64,000 bases of DNA from Chenopodium formosanum (lineage: Eukaryota; Streptophyta; Magnoliopsida; Caryophyllales; Amaranthaceae): the NCBI GenBank assembly GCA_024500155.1, contig CM044865.1:33931501-33995500 (forward strand), given 5' to 3'. Under the pieces are notes generated by a model. It had not been told where the DNA came from. It searched no databases and worked only from the letters and a program-made list of their open reading frames with translations. Made by a program: the position numbers and the translations under genes. Positions within the stretch are counted from its first letter, which is position 1; the number at the start of each line of letters is the position of its first letter. This document shows positions 9,292 through 19,660 of this stretch, in pieces.

Positions 9292-11798
9292 CTAGGTATA
9301 TGGGAACGGCGAACCAAAGAGTCCTCCGACCATCCGAGTACGGGGAGTAGCGTCCCTACTAGTCCCCGTAGGCCCAGTAGTAGCCAAGCTCAAAGCAGGA
9401 CCCGTCCAGCCGGAGAATGGAGTAGACTGGTCCAAAGATACTGGAATCGTCGGCGAAGGCATCGTCCCATACAACGAAACCGAGAACAAGCCCGAAAGTG
9501 GTGGAGGAATCCCGGATAATGGGGCCGAGAAAAAACCAGAATCTAAGGGAGACCCAAACTCAGGAACTGGAGGCTGTGAAAATGACGGACGCTGAGAAGA
9601 CTGACCCTGTTGCCACTGAGCCTCCTGGAACGGCTGAGTAGTATGAGGCTCTCGCTGAGAACGCCGGTGAACCTCGGGAGATCGTCTATCACGACCAAGC
9701 TCCTCCTCGTCCGAGCCTCTGGGCCTCGAGCGCGAGCGGGACCTCCGTCGCTTCTGAAAAACACAAAATCAAAAGGTGTCAAGGATGCAAGATAAAACAA
9801 ATGGTAGAAATGAAAAAAAAATAAGTGATACCTCAAGGACGTCGCTAGAGCTCCGACAACTCGCACCACGCCGAAGCTTGATGATGCAATACTTCAGCGC
9901 GTCCACCAGCTTCATGATTCCCATCACTTCCGGGCGGTTAGGCTGAGGATAAAACAAAGAAAAATCTATAATAAGCAGCATTAAAAGAGTGGGTAATGCG
10001 TCGAAGAAAACTCACCGGCTCAAAAACCTCGGGAACTGACTCCTGCGCCTGTCTATAACCCTCCGGCGCGTCAGCAATATGGTCCTCCGTGATACCGATC
10101 GGCCCAGGGTAGCGGACTTACTGAGGAGGAATCTGAATCCTCCCAAAAGGGTGAATGCTCGTCTGAAAATATGATCGAATAATCAAGTTATTCGACTATT
10201 TAAAACAGAGACTAGCAAAGAAGATTCTCGAAAGAAATCATACCTCGGGAAGACGGGGTGGAGGAGCCAGAGAGGGAAGCAAATCCCGCGCGTAGTCACT
10301 CTCCATATGAACGAGCTCCTGCCATGGAATAGTGTAGCGCTCTCCCCTGTTGATCAGCCCTCTGATCAAGCGGGAGTCCAACATCGACTCTAGCGGAGAA
10401 GAAGGCACCACAAAGCTATCGCCGCTATGCTGACGGACGACTCGCTCCCCTAAATACCAGACGAAGCGCCCAGTACCAACCAAGATGGTACGGTACGTTG
10501 AAAGACGTAGGGCCTCGGGTAAGTCAGTCATCCCGGCCCAAGGACGGTACTGGACATCGATGGGGACCTGGAAATCAGAAAAAGTTAGGCGTGAACGACG
10601 GAAATAACATCAGAAGGAAAGGACATGACAAAACTAATCCTAACGCCAACAGAAGAGGTGCCACAACGTAGTAGCCCACAAAGCGCCGGAACATACTCCA
10701 CCCGCGACTCTCCTCAGTCGCGCCAGGTGGCCCCGACAGGAAACTCGTGGACCGCTCCCCGACGCCGGCGAGGAGCCAAGCCTGGGAAGTACTCGTAGAA
10801 CCATATCTGGAATAAAGCGATACTTAGTACACGAGTCAAACAAGTCAAAATGAAACAAAAAGGGAAAAGATCATCACCTCTACGACTCTCCACAGGCCGT
10901 ACACGGTGACCGGGGACTCGTCATTCAGCTGACGACAGCCATGACGCAAAGACAGCAGAAGATCCGCGTACCCAAAACTATCCCAGCTGTAGGACCCTAT
11001 CTCGGAGATCCTGGTCAAAGACAGGAGGTAGCAGAGGAGCACACGAGAACTCCTGTCGGGTGAACGGGTCATAGAAATCCGGATCAAGATGAAGATCCGC
11101 ACCCGCTGCTCGGTCGTCGTATCCTCCATATCAAAGCCACGTGCAAGAATTGAAGCCGACTCCGATCGTCCACTCCTAGGACCACCTCGTGACACCGGTC
11201 GAGTCCTGATGTGATGAACGATCGGACCCAACAAATCAGCTACCTCAGCCAATGTCCAGGATAGATCAGACATCTGGCCTACTGCCCGGTCAGTAAAGCG
11301 CAGCCCGTTGATCATGCTGAAGTCTAAGGGGGTCACCGTCATCTCCCCCCAAGCGAAGTGAAACGTGTTGGTAGTATCCCAGAAATACTCCAACAATGCG
11401 CGAACGACCGTCGCGCCGCAACCCCGGGGGCTGCGAAACCCTACAACTGCCGAGTAGAAATCGACCAAGCCTGACGACTCCCATAAGGCGCTCGTAGCAG
11501 GATCCCTCGTAATAACCTGGTGAAGCCGAGGGATCAAATCACCGGCCCCGGAACCGTGCTGGCGTAGTGTGCCATCGACTATATCAGAGAGTGCGCGGTG
11601 AGAGACGTGGTTTTCACGGCGGAAAACCAGCTGGTCTGGAGTCCATGAAGGTGGAACCCACCTACCCTTACTCGTAGATGTCCGAGGCTCAGACTCCAAG
11701 ATGTCGTCGTCCATGCCCTCAGGGACCGTGGGAGTGTCCTCCCAAAAAGCCCGACGCCGGCCGAGGGTGGAAATATCACAGTCTCGTCGTCTAGGCAT
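9292..11798 (-). pseudogene. Tat-A antisense gene 1: plant mobile domain (PMD) protein, six exons
   Basis: This spliced gene is antisense to the element. Exons: 11798-10878, 10806-10645, 10567-10244, 10162-10016, 9942-9832, 9753-9292. Every intron starts GT and ends AG and every exon length is a multiple of three, giving 709 codons including the stop. Exon 1 has PMD-type motifs (ALWESSGLVDFYSAVVGF, FHFAWGEMTVTPLDFSMING); exon 2 has WFYEYFPGLAP; exon 3 has YRPWAGM and VWYLGERVVRQ. The C terminus is Arg/Ser-rich, then Pro/Gly/Ser-rich. Only two nonsense codons spoil it (exon 2 after ATWRD, exon 4 after RIQIPPQ). PMD (PF10536) is known from MAIN/MAIL proteins and from plant transposons. A host gene is unlikely because the gene sits inside Tat-A. 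Confidence 0.85.
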
Positions 11799-11807
11799 GC
11801 TATTGTC

Positions 11808-12055
11808 AAAATCTAAATGTTTAGCATCATTTCCTAAACATTTAATTCAAGTTGCATATTTATAATAAAATTCTAAATACTTAGCATCATTTCCTAAGTT
11901 ATTTAGTTGTTTATTGAATTATATGCTAAATTTTATTAAAATCTAAATGTTTAGCATCATTTCCTAAACATTTTAAATTGCAAAATAATAATCTAAATAC
12001 TTAGCATCATTTCTTGAGTTATTTAGTTGTTTATTGAATTATATGCTAAATTTTT
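11808..12055. repeat. Tandem duplication of about 125 bp upstream of antisense gene 1
   Basis: The phrases CTAAATGTTTAGCATCATTT and CTAAATACTTAGCATCATTT alternate twice, followed each time by TTATTTAGTTGTTTATTGAA. This makes two copies of a 125-bp unit that itself has two related halves. It lies immediately upstream of the antisense start codon (11798), so it would be in its leader or promoter. Confidence 0.8.
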
Positions 12056-12583
12056 ACCTCAAGGCTAAAATTGGCAAAAATTATGGTATTTAGTTTCTCC
12101 ATGACAAACTAATACTACAGTTATCCAAGCCCCATGATACTATGTTCTCCATGACAATATAGTACATATGCAAAATATGAATCAACACATCATTTCACAA
12201 GGTTCACCACCATCTTTTTTCACCATTTCAAAGCATGAACATTATTTCACAAAGTAGCACCCAAAAATGGTGATTTGCTCAATTCTCCATCAAATCATGC
12301 AATTTTTGTCTCAAATTTCTCACAAACACACATGTACACATACACAAATAAAATCATGGCCAGAATTTCAACATAAAGCTTCAAAATCAAGAACCCCCAA
12401 ATTGATTTTTTAGGGTTTGTCATGAAATTGTTAATGTGAAGCAAATTCAAAGTAAAAATCAAAGGGAGCTTACATGATGTTTGTAAAGGGTCGAAAATGA
12501 GGAGAAGATCGAGAAATTACAACAAAATTGATGGAATTCAAACTCCAAAACTTGAAAATGTGTTCCGGCCACCAGAGCAACTG
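12056..12583. other. Tat-A 3' region, no gene seen
   Basis: AT-rich, with a short internal repeat CTCCATGACAA (twice near 12100-12160). I see no coding sequence or known motif. It would be the upstream region of antisense gene 1. Confidence 0.5.
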
Positions 12584-13055
12584 CCGCGACACGGGCGAGA
12601 CTAACCGTGTCACGGTCAAGAGTAACCGTGTCACGGCAAACTTCAAGCTTGACGGAGCTCCGGTGAACTGGGCGGCGACTCCGGGAAATCAACAGAAGCA
12701 GCAACGGAAACAGCAGGAGCGCAGTACAGTAGCTAAAAAAAAACCGCAGCAAAATAAATAAAAAAAGGGGAAAAGTCAGACTAACCGTGTCACGGCAAGC
12801 TATGAACGGCCAGCAGTTAAACTCTGGCGTGGCGCGGTAGTTTTGGTAAGAGAAGCTAGAATGGTGAAAGCAAGTGTGAAAGCAAAATGTGAAATGGTGC
12901 ACGGATTTAAAGGCAGAAAAGGACAAAAAAGAGCAAAAGAACCGTTGTTAACTGATTCAAACAAGAAAAAAAAAAAGAAAAAAAAAGGGAAAATAGGTGT
13001 CCCGTGACACGGGATACTAGTTTCGTCAGACGGGAATCCCTGACCGTGTCACGGG
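12584..13055. repeat. Palindrome cluster II upstream of antisense gene 1
   Basis: CCGCGACACGG 12584-12594; exact CCGTGTCACGG at 12605-12615, 12626-12636 and 12785-12795; CCCGTGACACGGG 13001-13013; CCGTGTCACGG 13044-13054; and a CGTCAGACGGG half at 13024-13034. The first four are in one orientation at roughly 20-bp spacing, as in the LTR array. No coding sequence is recognised here. Confidence 0.85.
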
Positions 13056-13353
13056 ACCCAGCTGACGTGGCGCGGCAAATCTGGGCCTGGTCAGGGAATA
13101 TTCTTAGCTTTTTGACCAGTTTGAACGACTTTTCGAGTTTATTGGGCGATTATTTTTCGCTACAGTTACGCAGAAAATCCCAACTGATATTTAAGGGGGG
13201 GGGCTAGAATTACCATTTTACCCCTAGCAAGCGTCAAAGCCTATTTTTCAGCATTTTAAGCATTTAATATGGTCGGATAATCGGCTTAAAATTTTGAATT
13301 ATCTGCGGCCCACGTTCCGGGATAATGGAACCACCATCAATTTTCAGCAATCG

Positions 13354-13735
13354 TCGGCTTTCCTCAGGCTTGGAAAGCGTTATCGGTGGATTTTTCTTCA
13401 AGTATAGAAAACCGCTAAGTCGGCTTTCCTCAGGCATGGAAAGCATCGTCCGTGGATTTTTCTTCAAGTATAGAAAACCACAAAAACCCTTTGTCGGCTT
13501 TCCTCAAGTATGGAAGGCATTATTGGTGGAATTCTTCAAGCATAGAATGACACCAAATTCGTTAGTCGACTTTCCTCAGGCATGGAAAGTATTATTCGGT
13601 AGCTTTCTTCAGGCTTAGAAAGGTACCAAACTCTTCAGTCGGCTTTCCTCAAGCATGGAAAGCGTTTCAATCAATGTCACTCGGTAGATTCCTTCAAGCA
13701 TAGGAAAATACCAAACTCGTTTGTCACCAATACAC
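13354..13735 (+). repeat. Tat-A minisatellite, 66-75 bp units
   Basis: Five units begin with GTCGGCTTTCCTCAGGCATGG (or a one- or two-base variant) at about 13353, 13419, 13490, 13563 and 13638; a partial unit follows at 13680. Each contains a second half like TTCTTCAAGTATAGAAAACC. Tat-D has an unrelated minisatellite in the same position before its 3' LTR, so this slot is a usual place for tandem repeats in these elements. Confidence 0.85.
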
Positions 13736-13908
13736 TGGTGCCAGATATGTATTCTATCCCTTTACTCTTTTATCTGTGGAATTAACATTTTTCTGCAGGT
13801 ATCGGCGTATACAGAGTGATTTAAGATCGCAGAACGTCTTAAATCATTCTCCGTCCCTATCGACTACTTTGACTATCGTTTTCGAAACTGACGTTTCTAC
13901 AAATTAAG

Positions 13909-13920
13909 TCAAAGTGGGGC
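13909..13920 (+). promoter_or_regulatory. Polypurine tract of Tat-A
   Basis: The purine-rich CAAAGTGGGGC lies just before the LTR start TGTAGACACC (13924). Tat-D has AAAGTGGGGGCC in the same place. This tract would prime plus-strand DNA synthesis. Confidence 0.8.
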
Positions 13921-14330
13921 TTCTGTAGACACCTAAAAATGTCTCCCCAAAACCAAGCCCGATGATAAATACCCTTTCACCGCCGCTATTGGTCGGGTTT
14001 AGTATTTAATCCCGAGAGTGCTTAAAAAATCGTATTTTATTAAATTCATATTTTTGAAAGGTCCATGGATCAGTCTTGGTGTTTGGTAAAAGCATAGTTT
14101 TAATTTTAACCCAAACTTGTTAATTAATTTTAAGCCCAAACCTTTTTATTTTATTATTTTATTATTTATTATTTTTGGCCCAAATATTTTATTTATTTTT
14201 ATTTTATTATTTTCTTATTTTAGCCCGAAAAATAAAAGTCAGAAAAAAGCCCGAAATTATCAATCGGCACTTAAAAAGCCGAAAGAAATTAGGGTTAAAA
14301 ATGAATTTAGACGGAAAAGTGGACTGGAAC

Positions 14331-14581
14331 TGACCGTGTCACAGTCAAGCTTGACCGTGTCACAGGAACTCTTCCCGTCTGACGGTGGGACTTCCCGTGA
14401 CACGGGAGGTCTGCCGTGACACGGAGAGTTCCGTGTCCTTTCCGCGTAAACCCTTAACACGTTTTCCGTTCCGTTTTCTGAAAATTTCCCGCGTCACTCC
14501 AAAACTGACCGTGTCACGGGAACTTGTACCGTCTGACGGTACAGTCTAACCGTGTCACGGTACAGTCTGACCGTGTCACGG
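14331..14581. promoter_or_regulatory. U3 palindrome array of Tat-A
   Basis: CCGTG-W-CACGG or CCCGTC-W-GACGGG motifs: near-exact at 14334, 14354 and 14374; exact at 14394-14406, 14414-14424, 14509-14519, 14550-14560 and 14571-14581; ACCGTCTGACGGT at 14528-14540. They alternate in orientation, at about 20-bp spacing within sub-clusters, and end 60 bp upstream of the TATA box. The placement suggests binding sites for a dimeric transcription factor, which is inference. Confidence 0.8.
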
Positions 14582-14640
14582 GATACTTTTTAGGGTTTTT
14601 ATCATTTTAGGGTTCCGTGTGCTCCCTCAGCACATTTCCC

Positions 14641-14648
14641 TATAAATA
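14641..14648 (+). promoter_or_regulatory. TATA box of Tat-A LTR
   Basis: TATAAATA followed by CCCCC; it is the only such box in the U3 region and is 60 bp after the last palindrome. Confidence 0.75.
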
Positions 14649-15664
14649 CCCCCTCATTTCTGATGAACGGGGAAACTAGAATTCTATGATTCTTATTTTC
14701 TCTCTTCTATGCTATTAACCTAAACACTAGCCTACCCTTTTCACTTCAAAATTCCTTCTTCAAGCACTCAAAGGAGTCCATATTTTACTCGAGGTTCTGT
14801 CCTTAAACCAAGGCGTGAAAGGTAGAATCGTTTGAGGGTTTGGCCCCAAAATCAACCTTATTTTATTTAATTTAATTTAATTGTTGTTTTATTATTTCCT
14901 TGAACTTACTAACTCGTTTATTATTTTGTAGTTGCAAACAAACAGATTCAAAGTAAGGATCATGCTCTTTTTATTATTGTTATTTTTTTAACGATTTTTT
15001 ATGTTGTTAGAATTATGATTAAATTGGTTTTTATATTGATTCTATTATTTATTTTGATCACCATATTGCATGTTTAAAGGGAATATGTAATTGAAAATCA
15101 CTACTAATAAGATAATTTGGACAACCGGTTTAGGTTCCTTTTTAATCTTGTTGTTTAATCAAGTGATCACCAAATTTTTAGAATTATGTGTGCATTAATT
15201 TTGAACCAATTTAGTTAAATAATAGTTTGGAGCGAATTGAATTATTGTTTGTATGCCTTTGAGATCACAGGAATGCCTTTCAATATAAGAATCGAGTAGA
15301 GGCCCATACGGGCGAATGTGACTCCATGACTCACTTCGTACCATCATCCCCGATCCTCCTTTTGTGGTTCCGAACCATATGGAGTTAATAATCTCATGGA
15401 TTATGAATGGGGTGTAACCTTCACGGGTCATTTGTTGTTGCCTATCGTTGTCCCTTATCGTGGTTGCCTTTTTATGATCCGTGAACGGTTTACAAGTTCC
15501 TTAAAAACTTGTTGGCGGCTCCCTACTTTATTTGTCCCTAATCGTAATGTCAATTCCCACTTCCTATGAGTGCCAAGCATATTCAGAACATGCTTTTTAA
15601 CGTAGGCGCACTTTGAGCTACGCCTACAGCTTCGAAAATATCGAGCCTCCAACGGTATCCACCC

Positions 15665-16830
15665 ACAAAGGACGAACACCGACTTTTTAGGTCCGCTACC
15701 TTGGAGTTAGCAAGGTCCGAACAAAACCCGAGTGATTAAATGAGTTCAAAGGTTTTCACAATGGTGATGCCTTTTTCAACTCTCACTCAAGTGATTTTCC
15801 CAATACCACAACTTGGGTATTTATAGGGAAAACAAGAGAGTGAAAAGGCTCTTCCATAAATGTGGGTGAATTTGAATTTTCCATTTTATTTTAAAGCTAA
15901 AATAAAATAAATAATCAAACTAGTAATAAATCAACAAGTGGCAAGCTCATGAGAGAGGTTAGGCAAGGACCATTTGGAGGAGGGTGGGACCAAACTTGCT
16001 CCCCACTCCCTCTCCAAAAATCGGCCACCTCATTCCTAAGGCCTCCCCTTACAATGCGCCACATGGCACCAGACTTGGGCACCAAGGCACCCAAGGTGGG
16101 CTGCCATGTGCGGCTGCCAGAAGGCCTAGCACAAGCGTGCGGGCTGCTTGGCGCTGCTGGCCAGCAAGCCCAGCACTGCTTGTGCGGGCTGCTCGTGCAC
16201 TCGGCCAGCAAGCCGCGCATCAAGGATGCGGGCTTCTACTGATTGTCGATGCTCCTTGCGTGTGTTGGCCAGTGCTTCTAGCATGCGATGCTAGCATTAG
16301 TGCGCTAGCACGCACCAGCCAGCCTAGGCTCGGCTGGGTGCGCATGCTAGCCACCATGATATACCAAATTCCCTTAACACTCGGTTTGCTCGGGGCATTC
16401 CGATGCTAGGGGTATTTTGGTCTGGTTGATTTATTATTTTCGTGTCTCGTCTTTTATTATTTTGACTCAACTTACGACGCTCGGTTTCGACGCTCTAATC
16501 TCGAATTTCCGACATCTAAATATTTAATAGTTGGGCGACGAACTAATTTCTTCCGAATTTATTCGTCGAGTCGGTTCGTATATTTGCTTAGGTGTGACCC
16601 GAAGGGTTCAGTCAAGATTAAGCTGTAATATTAATTATACATTAATATTACTGATCGAAAGTGCCTCTACCGAGGCATTCCGATCACTTGACCTTGCTGA
16701 ATATATTAGCTTTCTAATAATTCTTAACCCGCTATCAGAATAATACACTTGTTCGAAGGACACCATTCCTTTCAATAGGGTCGTTGGTAGGTGTGCCCTT
16801 ATCTAGGTCTCTTGACCTAGATTTTAGTAG
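15665..16830 (-). mobile_element. LTR-like fragment (LTR-E), probably minus strand, interrupted by Tat-A
   Basis: No gene is seen. A minus-strand TATAAATA at 15818-15825, flanked by C/G-rich sequence, looks like an LTR promoter; upstream of it (minus sense) is a GC-rich stretch (15945-16345) and then an AT-rich region with a hairpin. Neither end is defined: the left side joins Tat-A and the right side joins another LTR end. The family is not recognised. Confidence 0.4.
16652..16686. other. Hairpin
   Basis: Left arm TGATCGAAAGTGCCTC, loop TACC, right arm GAGGCATTCCGATCA, with one or two mismatches. It lies in LTR-E next to a TTAATTATACATTAATATTA stretch that is also self-complementary. Confidence 0.75.
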
Positions 16831-17004
16831 GCTGCGCTGAATTATGACGTTTCTTGGGATTTGGGCCCTTGAAGGCTGCCATTTCAGAAGCTATTTGAAG
16901 GGGACACGTGTTAGGTGGCTACTGGGCCACTTGGGCCAACCTGAACTTGACACGTGGCCTTCTCTTTATTGTCCACATGTGTATGGTATTTTTACCCTAA
17001 ACAC
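16831..17004 (-). mobile_element. LTR-end fragment related to Gypsy-B LTR
   Basis: Its right end TTTTTACCCTAAACA matches the right end of the Gypsy-B LTR (22177-22191), and inside it TGACGTTTCTTGGGATTTGG matches 22012-22031 with one difference. The left part of the LTR is missing. It could be the damaged 3' LTR of Gypsy-B or a separate truncated LTR. Confidence 0.55.
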
Positions 17005-18090
17005 TTTCATTATCGAGTCAACTAGGATAGTCTAAGATGTTACAATCCTTATACTGTGAGAGACAACGTTAACGGATTAAGCTCATTCAACATGCACCTT
17101 CAAAAACTTCTCTTTTTTCCTTTTTCGCGTCTTTCTTTTTTCGCGTCTTTCTTTTTCGGGAAAAAGTCGGTACCCTCCACAAAAAATGACGGAAAGTTTT
17201 TGCTTTTTTGCATTTTCGAGTCGCACGATCACATTACAATGCACACACGAGTCATGTACACATTAAGTCATGTCGTGTTATCACATCGAGTTAAGTCTAC
17301 ACACACACGAGTCACATCGAGTCAAGTCAACCTCGATTTAGTCAATCATTAAGTCAAGTTTATACCTTGAGTCATGTCAAAGTCTTAGGTCAACCCTAAT
17401 TACAAGAGAAAAGTCCTATAGTAAAAAACATAAATGCATGAGCATTCCATTAAGCAAGAACATTCTCATACTTTATTCGGAAAAACCACGAATATTACAC
17501 ATGAGAACCTTCTAAGATGAGAAGAATTACATGGATCAGTAAATTAGAGATGAAGAACTTTAATTTACAAAAGATTTAAGCGTATTTGGTTTTAAGGAAA
17601 CGACCAAGTTCAAAGTTTAGAGCGAAACCAAGCAACAACAATAGCAAGGGCAAAATAGGGAAGACCCGACTCCAACGCCTGATTACAAGGCTGTCACCTG
17701 GCGACAGAAGAAACGCAGGGTGCCAGAGTCTTCCAGCAGGCGCCAGTGCGGCGACACAATGCGTGGCCCCATAATAGATTATGCGGACTTATTACAGCAA
17801 TTTTGAGTTCCTTGGTACGCCAGTTAGCCCCTATAAGCAAATTCACATGATTAGTAGTCGACTCGATTACAATCGCAGTAAGTGATTGACCTGATGACGA
17901 TCGTCTCACTTAGCTTAAGCGCTTAAGCATTGGCTCATTACAAACATCAACGCATCGGTTCAAAGGCAAAGCAAGCACTTATATGACAATTTTTCCAAGA
18001 TTGGATTGTCATCCCTAATTGACAATATTTCCAAAAATGGATTGTCGCGCATTTTTCTTAAACGACAATTTTTCCAAGATTTGATTGAAA
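17005..18090 (+). mobile_element. Tat-F: 3'-region fragment of a Tat element
   Basis: It is collinear, in plus orientation, with the reverse complement of Tat-D 54920-54000. Shared landmarks are ATTATCGAGTCAACTAGGAT (17009), CATTCAACATGCACCTTCAA (17084), the TCGGTACCCTCC block (17167), the GAGTCA-rich stretch (17225-17390), an odd palindrome TGTCACC-T-GGCGACA at 17691-17705, and TCCTTGGTACGCCAGTTA (17810). It ends in a hairpin minisatellite. No coding sequence is present. Confidence 0.8.
17985..18088. repeat. Hairpin minisatellite
   Basis: Three units start GACAATTTTTCC or a variant at 17985, 18021 and 18063. In units 1 and 2 the outer arms GACAAT/ATTGTC and inner arms CCAA/TTGG pair, so each unit is a self-contained hairpin of about 26 nt. 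The third copy has lost its right arm at the junction with Gypsy-B. Confidence 0.75.
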
Positions 18091-19105
18091 TAAATAACGA
18101 CACTTATCCCCTGACCTTGACAGAAATTTACCAAGTGCTGCTAAACAGCCGGTTAGCCTTTGCATCTCTTTGATTGTTCTTAGTGATTTCATGTCCAGGA
18201 CAGCTTGAATTTTTTCAGGGTTGGCCTCAATTTCACGTTGATCAATAAAAAATTCGAGAAATTTACCGGACTCAACACCAAAGACACATTTCGTTGGATT
18301 TAACATCATCTTATGCTGCCTGAGTTCGGTAAAAGTTTCTCGCAGATCCTTCAAATGGTCGGTCGGCTCTTTCGACTTGACAATCATGTCATCGATGTAC
18401 GCCTCCATATTCCGGTCGAGATGATCTCTAAAGACTGTACTAACAAGTTGTTGAAAGGTGGCAGAGGCATTCTTGAGGCCGAATGGCATAACTTTGTAAT
18501 AATACAACCCTTGCTTAGTCACGGACGCTGTTTTCTCTTGATCTTCTTCCCATTAGGGAATTTGATGAAATCCGGAGTATGCATCCATTAAACTCATCAG
18601 GGCATGCCCGACCATTGAATCAACCAGGCGGTCGATTTTGGGCACGAGAAAACTATCCTAGGGGCATGCCTTGTTCAGATCTGTGTAATCCACATATATT
18701 CTCCATGTCCCATTCGGCTTCTTCACGAGAACTACATTAGCTACCCAGTCTGGGTAATAACATTGCCGACTGAAACCGGCGTCCAGCAACTTCTTTACCT
18801 CAGCCGCGGCCGCCTGATTCCTTTCCTCTCCATGATTTCTTTTCTACTGACGGACATGTTTTATCAATGGATTCACGGCCAGCTTGTGCACGGCAAAGGT
18901 CAGGACTTATTCCTGGCATCTCACCAACTTCGAATGAAAATACATCATTAAAATCTCTCAGCAGCTGAACTAACTCATCCCCAACAATACCCAAAGCTTT
19001 AGTGCCTACACTAACCGTCCGACTTTGTTGATGGGGTTCAAGCATTATATCTTGGTGAGTGCCGGCCGGCTGGGGCCTTAACTCTTCTAGCCGACATACA
19101 TTCAT
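18091..19105 (-). pseudogene. Gypsy-B reverse transcriptase (truncated, frameshifted)
   Basis: Minus strand. The lead-in (LVQLLRDFNDVFSFEVGEMPG) is followed by VANVVLVKKPNGTWRIYVDY, MPFGLKNASATFQQ and an intact YIDDM near 18390-18400, then LTGCLAALGKFLSRSGDKC where the match ends. Nonsense codons and at least one frameshift (near 18830) are present. The order of motifs is normal for a gypsy RT up to the breakpoint; nothing of RNase H follows. Confidence 0.9.
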
Positions 19106-19660
19106 TAGCTGCTAGGCTTGCTCTATCTTTGCCGCCTTGCGCTTCTTGTCGACCTGGTATGCTGGGAGCGAGGTTCCTTCTTCTTTTGGCTTGGATGATT
19201 TTGGTCCACGTGTGTTAGGCTTAACAACCAACCGATTACATTCCTTAGCCATTTTCTTACTTCCTTGGATTGTTCTAATTTTACCGTCCGTCCTCTCGAA
19301 CTTTAGCAGCATTAGATGAGGTACAATGATTGCCTTAGCTGCATTCAGCGTGGGACGGCCGTGGATAACGTTATATCCAGTCAACTCTTTTACAACCAAG
19401 AAGCGGACAACCATATCTCTTCCTTCCCCTTTTTGCCCAAAGCGGACGGGTAGGTCTATCTGCCCAACTGGGAGAATAACATTCCCCCCAAATCCTACCA
19501 ACGGGTGAGTGATGTCTTGAAGAGCATCCTCTAGGAAGCTTAGATTCCTCAGGGCGGCCAGGCTAATGATGTCGGCCGAGCTACCCGTATCAATCAGTAT
19601 TTGTCCGACCTTCAAGTTGGCTATCTTCATAATGAATACAATAGGATCATTGTGCAGGGC
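19106..19660 (-). pseudogene. Gypsy-B aspartic protease
   Basis: Minus strand. The active site reads GQILIDTGSSADII near 19600-19570, with the D-T-G triad intact, followed by HPLVGFGGNV and NVIHGRPTLNA. The stretch is open for 172 codons and ends in a stop at 19112. It lies between the zinc-knuckle of gag and RT, as expected. This is the best preserved domain of the element. Confidence 0.88.

Larger units (their letters stand above)
1..15664 (+). mobile_element. Tat-A: Tat-lineage Ty3/Gypsy retrotransposon, 5' LTR outside window
   Basis: Gag, protease, RT, RNase H, second RNase H and integrase are read in order on the plus strand between 12 and 6212. They are followed by a 7.7 kb 3' region, a purine tract at 13909 and a 3' LTR that starts TGTAGACACC at 13924. 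The extra RNase H after the RT-linked one and the long 3' region with antisense genes are known hallmarks of the Tat/Ogre lineage. The reading frame shifts at least three times and has several stops, so this copy is dead. The right end at about 15664 is inferred from the LTR end of Tat-D; no target duplication can be checked because the left end is missing. Confidence 0.9.
13924..15664 (+). repeat. Tat-A 3' LTR
   Basis: It starts TGTAGACACC. Stretches shared with the Tat-D LTRs include the TTTGAGGGTTTGGCCCCAAA region (14830-14860) and GTGAACGGTTTACAAGTTCC (15482-15501) leading to AACTTGTTGGCG. U3 runs to the TATA box at 14641, and R-U5 makes up the rest. The end near ACCCACA (15664) is inferred; the 5' LTR is not in the window. 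Estimated length is about 1.74 kb, against 1.96 kb for Tat-D. Confidence 0.75.

Noticed and set aside
9292..11798. Host MAIN/MAIL gene
   Set aside because: It lies between integrase and 3' LTR of Tat-A, surrounded by the palindromes of that element, so it is element cargo.
6300..13920. A separate element inserted between Tat-A pol and its 3' LTR
   Set aside because: The palindromes of this region also occur in the Tat-A LTR, and the bases before the LTR match those of Tat-D, so the region belongs to Tat-A; an old internal insertion of one antisense gene cannot be fully excluded.
15949..16409. Overlapping frames in the GC-rich part of LTR-E
   Set aside because: All are Cys/Ala/Gly-rich, overlap on both strands and sit in a GC-rich patch with few stop codons; no domain.
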